5,110 bases of DNA, taken from the NCBI GenBank assembly GCA_903870185.1, contig CAIQCE010000134.1:1-5110 (forward strand), read 5' to 3'. The notes under the pieces were generated by a model, which saw nothing but the letters and a program-made list of their open reading frames with translations, did no database searches and was not told the origin of the DNA. Origin of the DNA: an uncultured Gammaproteobacteria bacterium (lineage in GTDB: Bacteria; Pseudomonadota; Gammaproteobacteria; Coxiellales; Coxiellaceae). Within the stretch, counting starts at the first letter, position 1; each line of letters begins with the position of its first letter. Positions 1 to 5,110 of the stretch are shown piece after piece. A program made the translations under genes and the position numbers.

Positions 1-1
1 A

Positions 2-118
2 AAGATAAGGATTATGATTTGTTTAAAGCTTTATGAAAGGACTACCCTTTATAGGATACTAAAGGATGCTGGCAAAGGGAAAAATCAATTTCTTAAAGCA
101 GGAGGTTCCTATGACTAA
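2..118 (+). pseudogene. Possible remnant of a small upstream gene
   Basis: This frame is open from the left edge to a TAA at 116-118. An internal ATG at 14 would give 34 residues, including TTLYRILKDAGKGKNQFLK. A weak AGG at 8-10 lies only 3 bases before that ATG, so an independent start is doubtful. A second frame, from position 1, reads KDKDYDLFKAL and stops at 34-36, so two short protein-like pieces sit in adjacent frames. Small helix-turn-helix antitoxin-type proteins often carry a stretch of the type 'TLYR.L...GN', and some begin with a 'KDYD'-like segment. The two pieces could therefore be the broken remains of such a gene, but the match is loose and from memory. Alternatively, either frame may be the true 3' end of a gene lying mostly outside the window, or both may be chance. 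I do not assign a function. Confidence 0.2.
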
Positions 119-155
119 TTTTTCCCGGACACTAGTGCGCTTCGCTTGGGACTAA
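111..155 (+). CDS. Possible 14-residue peptide (MTNFSRTLVRFAWD)
   Basis: A strong Shine-Dalgarno-like GGAGG at 101-105 sits 5 bases before this ATG, a better ribosome site than that of polA. The ATG overlaps the TAA (116-118) of the preceding frame in the style of translationally coupled genes. The peptide is only 14 residues long, and its second half is encoded by the dispersed repeat at 138-161, which also gives the TAA stop. It could be a leader peptide, the truncated start of a gene interrupted by the repeat, or a chance frame. It has no run of a single amino acid and no visible attenuator hairpin, so classic attenuation is not supported. Confidence 0.15.
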   Translation: MTNFSRTLVRFAWD

Positions 156-161
156 CCTACA
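138..161 (-). repeat. Dispersed 24-bp repeat, upstream copy
   Basis: These 24 bases match the reverse complement of 5087-5110 at 22 of 24 positions; the shared core includes CGCTTGGGAC and AACCTACA. The two copies are in opposite orientation and bracket polA, glsA and the third gene. GTAGGTTGG-type elements are common as scattered intergenic palindromes in gammaproteobacteria, so this is probably one half of such an element. I see no convincing left arm of a palindrome next to this copy. The strand is assigned by taking the downstream copy as plus. Confidence 0.75.
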
Positions 162-173
162 TTATTATATAAT
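146..173 (+). promoter_or_regulatory. Candidate sigma-70 promoter for polA (P1)
   Basis: A perfect -10 hexamer, TATAAT, lies at 168-173. Sixteen bases upstream, TTGGGA at 146-151 matches the TTGACA -35 consensus at four of six positions. The -35 falls inside the dispersed repeat, so the repeat may contribute to transcription of polA. A start near 180 would give polA a leader of about 150 bases. Confidence 0.4.
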
Positions 174-329
174 CCCGGAATGGTATCAGGCCTCACTCTG
201 CTTGACACGGGAACCAGGTGAGATTTGAAAAAAATCGTTTAGCCGAAAAATACAGCGTGATTTGCCATACGCAATTGGACAAATGTAGATAACTCACGCA
301 AAATAACTAAAAATATCAGGAACTCAATT
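174..329 (+). promoter_or_regulatory. Leader region of polA
   Basis: This stretch has no credible gene. It holds several short complementary pairs: TCCCG (173-177) with CGGGA (208-212), CTCAC (192-196) with GTGAG (218-222), and GATTT (222-226) with AAATC (232-236). None is followed by a run of T, so no intrinsic terminator is supported. The polA ribosome site is AGGA at 318-321, 8 bases before the ATG. I recognise no known riboswitch or small RNA here, and in particular nothing resembling Spot 42. Confidence 0.35.
202..230 (+). promoter_or_regulatory. Second candidate promoter for polA (P2)
   Basis: A perfect -35 hexamer, TTGACA, lies at 202-207. At 17-base spacing the -10 position (225-230, TTGAAA) is poor, with three of six matches, so this site is weak unless an activator helps. 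It is listed because the -35 is exact and it points at polA. Confidence 0.22.
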
Positions 330-3032
330 ATGAGCATTAACAATACCAAGCCATTTATTTTGGTGGATGGGTCTTCTTATTTATTTCGAGCTTATCATGC
401 GCTGCCGCCATTGATGACATCAAAGGGAATGCCGACGGGTGCGATCTATGGTGTGATCAATATGTTAAAAAAATTGATTGCGGAATATCAACCTGATCAC
501 ATGGCAGTAATCTTCGATACTAAGGGGGAAACTTTTAGAAAGAAACTGTATCCCGCCTATAAGGCGAATCGTGCACAAATGCCGGATGAATTAGCGGTGC
601 AGATTGAACCGCTTCATGATTTGATTCGAGCTTTAGGATTGCCACTAATAGCGATCAATGGTGTGGAAGCGGATGATGTGATCGGCACTCTGGCGATTCA
701 AGCGGAACAGCATGGGTTAAAAACGCTGATTTCCACAGGTGATAAAGATATTGCTCAATTGGTGAATGCAAATATTACCTTGATTAACACTATGAGTAAC
801 AAAATTTTAGACATAGCAGGTGTTAAAGAAAAATTTGGAGTGACACCTCTGCAGATGATCGACTATCTCGCCTTGGTCGGAGATACTAGCGATAATATTC
901 CCGGTGTCCCGAAAGTGGGGCCTAAGACAGCTGCTAAATGGCTGGAAGCTTATGGAACCTTAGATAATATTTTAGAACATAAAAACGAAATCAAAGGAAA
1001 AGTGGGTGAGTATCTTCGTGACAGTTTGGAGCAATTAGTCATTGCTAAAGAATTGGTCACGATTCAATGCGATATTCCCGTTGGCATTGCTCCCGAAGTC
1101 TTGTGTCCTGGACCTGAGGATAAGGAAAAATTAAAAACCTTATATGAAGAATTAGAATTTAATAATTGGTTAGTATTGCTTCAAGGCCGAACAAATTCAG
1201 CGCCAATACCAGCACCTAAAACGGATTGCAATTATCAAACTATTTTAACCAAGGAAAATTTTGACGCTTGGTTGGAAAAATTAAATCAAGTCACAGAATT
1301 TGCATTTGATACCGAGACGAGTAGCTTAGACCCCATCACGGCTGATTGGGTAGGACTTTCATTTTCAATGAAGACGGGTGAGGCGGCTTATCTTCCATTA
1401 GCTCATGATTATTTAGGAGCTCCTCCTCAGCTTGAAAAATCATTGGTGATTGCAGCCTTAAAACCTTTATTAGAAGATCCTAATAAAACGATTATTGGGC
1501 AGAATTTAAAATTTGATTGGAAGGTATTAGAAAAAGCGGGCATTCATCTGAAAGCCAAAGTTCAAGATACGTTGCTAGAATCCTATATGTTGACTGGGGG
1601 TAATCAACGTCATGATATGGATACCTTAGCGATTCGATATTTGAATCAAAAAACAACTACCTTCGAAGAAATTGCAGGAAAAGGAGTCAAGCAGCTCAGT
1701 TTCAATCAAATCGATTTGGAGCAAGCGACTCGATATGCTGCTGAAGATGCGGACATTACTGGGCAGTTGCATCAAGTGTTATGGGCTGAGCTTTCTAAAG
1801 ATTCCAAAATGATTGAGATTTTGACGGAAGTTGAATTGCCTTTGATGAAGATTTTGGCCGAGATGGAGTATCGTGGAGTTTTGGTGGACTCTAAATTATT
1901 GAAGGCTCAGAGCGAAGTGCTGAAAGATCGATTGGGGATTTTAGAGCAGGAAATATATAAGGAAGTGGGTCAGGAATTTAATATTGCATCGCCGGCTCAG
2001 CTCCAGGTAATGCTGTATGAAAAATTATCTTTGCCTGTGATTAAAAAGACACCCAAAGGACAGCCATCAACTTCCGAAGATGTGTTGCAGGAATTGGCGC
2101 TAAGTTATTCGCTTCCAAAATTATTATTGGAGTATCGGAGTTTAAGTAAATTAAAATCCACTTATACTGATCGATTGCCCGAGCAAATTAATAGGTTCAC
2201 TGGGCGAGTTCACACCTCTTATCGGCAAACGGTTACGACCACGGGTCGCTTGAGTTCGCAAGATCCTAATCTTCAAAATATCCCGATTAAGACGGCAGCA
2301 GGTCGTCAAATTCGGCAAGCTTTTATCGCACCTCCGGGATATAAGATTATTTCAGCGGATTATTCACAAATTGAATTACGATTAATGGCAGATCTTTCAC
2401 AGGATGCGAGTTTATTGAAAGCATTTTCAGAAGGTTTGGATGTCCATCGAGCCACTGCAGCTGAAGTCTTTGGAATTCCTCAAGAGGCGGTCACCTCAGA
2501 GCAGCGTCGAAGTGCTAAAGCGATTAATTTTGGTTTGATTTATGGGATGTCCGCCTTTGGCCTTGCGGCACAATTGGGAATAGATCGACATGAGGCTCAA
2601 CGTTATATCGATGTTTATTTCGAGCGATATCCCGGGGTGCAAAATTATATGCAAACGATTCGTGAAAAAGCGCGAGAGCAAGGATATGTCAGTACTCTAT
2701 TAGGACGGAAATTATGGATTCCAGATATACAATCTAAGAATGGAGGTTTAAGAAAGGCAGCTGAGCGTGCAGCGATTAATGCGCCTTTACAAGGGACGGC
2801 GGCTGATATAATTAAGCTCGCGATGATTGCAGTCGATCAATGGTTGAAACACTCTTCGGTTGATGCCAAGATGTTGATGCAAGTACATGATGAATTGGTG
2901 TTCGAAGTAGCCGATTCATGGGTGGAGGAAGCGCAAATTAGAATTCCAGAAATTATGGAACAAGCGCTTTCATTGAGTGTCCCTCTAGTGGTAGCCGCCG
3001 GAGTGGGCAATAATTGGGACGAAGCACATTGA
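330..3032 (+). CDS. polA: DNA polymerase I
   Basis: This enzyme fills gaps in excision repair and replaces Okazaki RNA primers in the cytoplasm. All three domains are present in the 900 residues (E. coli has 928). The N-terminal 5'-3' exonuclease (about 1-290) keeps its metal-binding acids: D13, D63, E113/D115/D116, D138/D140 and D185/D188, the last pair in GDTSDNIPG. The 3'-5' proofreading domain (about 300-490) is intact, with D327 and E329 in FDTETSS, N392 and D396 in GQNLKFD, and Y469 and D473 in YAAEDAD; many bacterial Pol I proteins have lost these. The polymerase domain has TGRLSS and DPNLQNIP (638-652), motif A with D677 in ADYSQIELR, motif B with R726, K730, F734 and Y738, and motif C with H853-D854-E855. 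F734 is the usual residue that disfavours dideoxynucleotides. The protein ends NWDEAH, like the E. coli terminus, so it is complete. The ATG at 330 has AGGA 8 bases upstream, and the N-terminus aligns with the family. glsA follows after 10 bases. Confidence 0.99.
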   Translation: MSINNTKPFILVDGSSYLFRAYHALPPLMTSKGMPTGAIYGVINMLKKLIAEYQPDHMAVIFDTKGETFRKKLYPAYKANRAQMPDELAVQIEPLHDLIRALGLPLIAINGVEADDVIGTLAIQAEQHGLKTLISTGDKDIAQLVNANITLINTMSNKILDIAGVKEKFGVTPLQMIDYLALVGDTSDNIPGVPKVGPKTAAKWLEAYGTLDNILEHKNEIKGKVGEYLRDSLEQLVIAKELVTIQCDIPVGIAPEVLCPGPEDKEKLKTLYEELEFNNWLVLLQGRTNSAPIPAPKTDCNYQTILTKENFDAWLEKLNQVTEFAFDTETSSLDPITADWVGLSFSMKTGEAAYLPLAHDYLGAPPQLEKSLVIAALKPLLEDPNKTIIGQNLKFDWKVLEKAGIHLKAKVQDTLLESYMLTGGNQRHDMDTLAIRYLNQKTTTFEEIAGKGVKQLSFNQIDLEQATRYAAEDADITGQLHQVLWAELSKDSKMIEILTEVELPLMKILAEMEYRGVLVDSKLLKAQSEVLKDRLGILEQEIYKEVGQEFNIASPAQLQVMLYEKLSLPVIKKTPKGQPSTSEDVLQELALSYSLPKLLLEYRSLSKLKSTYTDRLPEQINRFTGRVHTSYRQTVTTTGRLSSQDPNLQNIPIKTAAGRQIRQAFIAPPGYKIISADYSQIELRLMADLSQDASLLKAFSEGLDVHRATAAEVFGIPQEAVTSEQRRSAKAINFGLIYGMSAFGLAAQLGIDRHEAQRYIDVYFERYPGVQNYMQTIREKAREQGYVSTLLGRKLWIPDIQSKNGGLRKAAERAAINAPLQGTAADIIKLAMIAVDQWLKHSSVDAKMLMQVHDELVFEVADSWVEEAQIRIPEIMEQALSLSVPLVVAAGVGNNWDEAH

Positions 3033-3042
3033 GAAGGACAAC

Positions 3043-3981
3043 ATGAAAACTTATCCAGATCGAAAACGAATTCAATTGGTAATAGAAAGTGCCGTGCGAT
3101 TAGCACGTACTGACTCAGAAGGCGAAGTGGCAAACTATATTCCTCAGCTGGCCCGTGTTCCCAAGGATATTACGAGTGTAGCGGTAACGCTCACTAATGG
3201 AGAGCAATTTTTCGCAGGAGATAATGAATCGGAAGCCTATACCCTGCAAAGTGTGACAAAGCTGGTTGTGCTCATTGGATTATTAGAAGAACTTGGGGCG
3301 AAGCAAGTTTTTTCTTGGGTAAGCACGGAACCTTCAGGTAATGATTTTGCTTCTGTAGCTCGATTGGATCAGTATGGCCCTAAGCCTTCTAATCCGATGC
3401 TAAATGCTGGAGCGATTGCTCTTTGTGGGCACATCCCTGGGAATTCTTCTGAACAAATCGAGTGGTTACAAAAATGGTTCACTAAATTATTTGATGTGCC
3501 GCTTTCAATTAATAAGGATGTTTTTATTTCAGAATGTGCAACTGGAAATAAAAATCGCTCTATTGGCTTTTTGTTGAAGAACAATAAAATTATTTCAGGC
3601 GATGTAGAAGCAATACTCACGACTTATTTTTGCATGTGTTCATTTGAGGCGACTGTTCGCCAGGCCACTTATTTGCCTTTATTATTGGCGAATGGTGGAG
3701 TGAATTTGCATGGTGATCGAGTCATTTCTAAATCCACAGTTCGGACTGTAGTTTCCATTATGATGACATGCGGGCTTTATAATGAATCGGGCGAGCATTT
3801 AGTGCGAACAGGAATGCCAGCTAAGAGTGGAGTTTCTGGATATATTATCGCCGCCGTGCCTGGGTGCGCGGGTATAGCGACGATGTCGCCTCGGGTCAAC
3901 GTGCGTGGCACCAGTATCAAGGGTGAAATTATGCTAGAATACATCGCTAAAGAGCTCGATTGGCATTTAGCGGTGGAGTAA
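3043..3981 (+). CDS. glsA: Glutaminase (serine-dependent, beta-lactamase-like fold)
   Basis: The enzyme hydrolyses L-glutamine to L-glutamate and ammonia, and is expected in the cytoplasm since no signal peptide is seen. The 312 residues match the usual bacterial length of about 305-310. The catalytic S-x-x-K pair is S70 and K73, in LQSVTK. Other family blocks follow in order: EPSGNDF (96-102), KPSNPMLNAGAI with N121 (114-125), SECATGNKNRSIG with E164 and N171 (163-175), TTYFCMCS with Y195, LANGGVN (215-221), CGLYNESG with Y246, and MPAKSGVSG with K261 and V264. These correspond to the glutamine-contacting residues known from human GLS and the bacterial enzymes, so activity is likely. In E. 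coli the YbaS paralogue supports acid resistance by making ammonia; whether that applies here is inference. AAGGA (3034-3038) lies 4 bases before the ATG, immediately after the polA stop, suggesting co-transcription and possibly coupled translation. The symbol follows the family; which paralogue this is cannot be told. Confidence 0.96.
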   Translation: MKTYPDRKRIQLVIESAVRLARTDSEGEVANYIPQLARVPKDITSVAVTLTNGEQFFAGDNESEAYTLQSVTKLVVLIGLLEELGAKQVFSWVSTEPSGNDFASVARLDQYGPKPSNPMLNAGAIALCGHIPGNSSEQIEWLQKWFTKLFDVPLSINKDVFISECATGNKNRSIGFLLKNNKIISGDVEAILTTYFCMCSFEATVRQATYLPLLLANGGVNLHGDRVISKSTVRTVVSIMMTCGLYNESGEHLVRTGMPAKSGVSGYIIAAVPGCAGIATMSPRVNVRGTSIKGEIMLEYIAKELDWHLAVE

Positions 3982-3999
3982 ATTCCCTCGGGGGTTGAT

Positions 4000-5091
4000 A
4001 TGGCAGATGAAGATGGTGTGGTCGATGTTGATTTAGCAGGCGGACCTAGGGGTGGTGGGTCTGTTGGTGAGTTAGATGAGCCTCCACGCAGCAGTTCCAC
4101 TGATGGAGGTGCAGCAAACCCAAAATCGTTTACTACCATCATTAATCCGAATGAATTTGTCAGTGTCTCAGTGGGCGATGAGCGATCTTCAGCTGCACCA
4201 AAATCTTCTAAAAAATTAGCCTCACTTTTTATTCACATCCCTCATCCAGAAAATTTTGAACAATATGTGGCCGAAGCTTTTATTGCTGAGCAACGTCTCT
4301 GTGGTTTTTTGTGTCCTAAAGGTGTAGCAATATCTCGAGGAAATCTTTCCCCAAAAGCTACTATTGATATTAGTCAAAAAATTAGTAGCTATACTGATGT
4401 AAGAATTGAAAATTTGCTGCAGATGGCTGAGCTGCAATTTATGAAAGATTATATTACTCGGCTGACTGAGGAAATGCCTGCCGAGTTAGTTAAAAAGCTC
4501 GAGGCTAAAATTAAAACCTTGAAAAAAAATGATCCCGCTCTTAAAGCTGCTTTGTTGGAAATTTGTGTGCGATTGAATCATTTTTTAGAGTTAACATTTC
4601 GTGCATTAAATGATGAGTATCAGGGTCGAGCTGTTCGGCGTAATGGTGGGGTAGTGATGGAAATGGTGTCTCCTGTCGCGCGCATATTGGAAGAGTCACT
4701 TCAGGGAAAATTGAAAGCTCATATTAATTGTTGGTTAATCGATAAAATTTTTACTCCTTGTTTTTTGGAGGCTAAAAGTGCAGTACCTAGGCCTCATTGG
4801 TATCATACGCGTGCGGCTTTGATTGCCATGATAGCTGTTTTGGGATTTCTGTTGGGATTAGCGGTTCATTTTATTCCGGTGGTAGGCGATGGGATTTCAA
4901 TTTTTCTTGAGCCTGCGCAATTGGCTTTGTTTGTGAATATGATCTTGCCAGCTTTCAGCTTGGGCGTTGTGGGGGCTGCTTCTGCTGTCAGTGCGTTGAG
5001 TTTTTTCCCTCGTAAAGATGTAGTGCAAGTAGCTGCGATAGATTCCTCAAGTGTAGGGCTGGCACCAGGCGCCAGACTATCTAATGTGTAG
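4000..5091 (+). CDS. Unrecognised protein with two C-terminal membrane segments
   Basis: I do not recognise a family in these 363 residues. Residues 1-70 are low in complexity and probably disordered: an acidic start (MADEDGVVDVD), a glycine-rich patch (14-23), and Ser/Pro/Ala-rich stretches. Residues 75-260 look mostly helical, with a charged segment at 155-176 that could form a short coiled coil, and a C-x3-C pair (C101, C105) too isolated to call a metal site. Two hydrophobic stretches follow, about 272-293 and 306-335, separated by a short linker with D297 and E304; the second is rich in Gly and Ala (GVVGAASA). The last 28 residues are polar. There is no N-terminal signal peptide. A hairpin membrane anchor with both ends on the same side is the simplest topology. 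The ATG at 4000 has a G-run (3990-3994) 5 bases upstream and lies 18 bases after glsA, so it is probably the last gene of the transcript. Such an architecture occurs among effectors of host-associated bacteria, but that is only a guess. The stop codon lies in a dispersed repeat. Confidence 0.85.
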   Translation: MADEDGVVDVDLAGGPRGGGSVGELDEPPRSSSTDGGAANPKSFTTIINPNEFVSVSVGDERSSAAPKSSKKLASLFIHIPHPENFEQYVAEAFIAEQRLCGFLCPKGVAISRGNLSPKATIDISQKISSYTDVRIENLLQMAELQFMKDYITRLTEEMPAELVKKLEAKIKTLKKNDPALKAALLEICVRLNHFLELTFRALNDEYQGRAVRRNGGVVMEMVSPVARILEESLQGKLKAHINCWLIDKIFTPCFLEAKSAVPRPHWYHTRAALIAMIAVLGFLLGLAVHFIPVVGDGISIFLEPAQLALFVNMILPAFSLGVVGAASAVSALSFFPRKDVVQVAAIDSSSVGLAPGARLSNV

Positions 5092-5110
5092 GTTGGTCCC
5101 AAGCGCAGCG
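5087..5110 (+). repeat. Dispersed 24-bp repeat, downstream copy
   Basis: This is the inverted partner of 138-161, with two mismatches in 24 bases. It contains TGTAGGTTGG and CCCAAGCGCAGCG. Its first bases include the TAG stop (5089-5091) of the third gene. The window ends inside it. If the sequence continues with a complementary arm, the whole would be a long palindrome that could act as a transcription terminator for the cluster; only the visible half is supported. Confidence 0.75.

Noticed and set aside
36..50. Hairpin AAAGG-ACTAC-CCTTT as a terminator for the upstream gene
   Set aside because: The stem is only five base pairs and is followed by ATAGGATACT rather than a run of T.
284..292. 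DnaA-box-like TTATCTACA on the minus strand
   Set aside because: It is one mismatch from the TTATNCACA consensus and stands alone. A single near-match in an AT-rich leader is expected by chance, and nothing else suggests an origin.
174..329. Small RNA gene such as Spot 42 near polA
   Set aside because: Spot 42 lies downstream of polA in enterics, and the leader here shows no resemblance to it and no terminator hairpin with a T-run.
2837..3133. Minus-strand open frame over the end of polA
   Set aside because: It is antisense to polA motif C and the conserved C-terminus, and its translation shows no recognisable domain.
3777..4142. Minus-strand open frame of 121 codons across the glsA-orphan junction
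   Set aside because: It lies opposite two plus-strand genes. Its proline-rich stretch is simply the antisense of the glycine-rich start of the third gene, and the plus-strand glsA motifs are unambiguous.
5059..5075. Hairpin CTGGC...GCCAG near the end of the third gene
   Set aside because: It lies within the coding region, has a short stem and no T-run, so it is not supported as a terminator.

Overview
The window looks like a chromosomal segment of a moderately AT-rich gammaproteobacterium. The DNA polymerase I is collinear with the Escherichia coli enzyme and keeps all three of its activities. The third gene, a predicted membrane-anchored protein with a disordered N-terminus and no family I recognise, resembles the orphan proteins common in Legionellales-type host-associated bacteria. 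That placement is an inference from gene style only; nothing in the window proves it.

Layout. Positions 1-329 hold no long gene. They contain two short, doubtful reading frames (2-118 and 111-155), one copy of a dispersed repeat (138-161), two promoter candidates and the untranslated leader of polA. Positions 330-3032 encode full-length DNA polymerase I (polA). Ten bases later, 3043-3981 encode a serine-dependent glutaminase (glsA). Eighteen bases after that, 4000-5091 encode an unrecognised 363-residue protein with two hydrophobic C-terminal segments. The window closes in a second, inverted copy of the repeat (5087-5110), which supplies the stop codon of the third gene.

The three genes lie on the plus strand with very short gaps, each with its own ribosome binding site, and no terminator is visible between them. 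They probably form one transcript read from upstream of polA. The products have no obvious common pathway: DNA repair and Okazaki fragment processing, glutamine hydrolysis, and a membrane protein of unknown role. The grouping is unusual compared with E. coli, where polA is followed by the Spot 42 RNA gene. The least explained parts are the third protein and the 24-bp inverted repeat pair that brackets the whole cluster.
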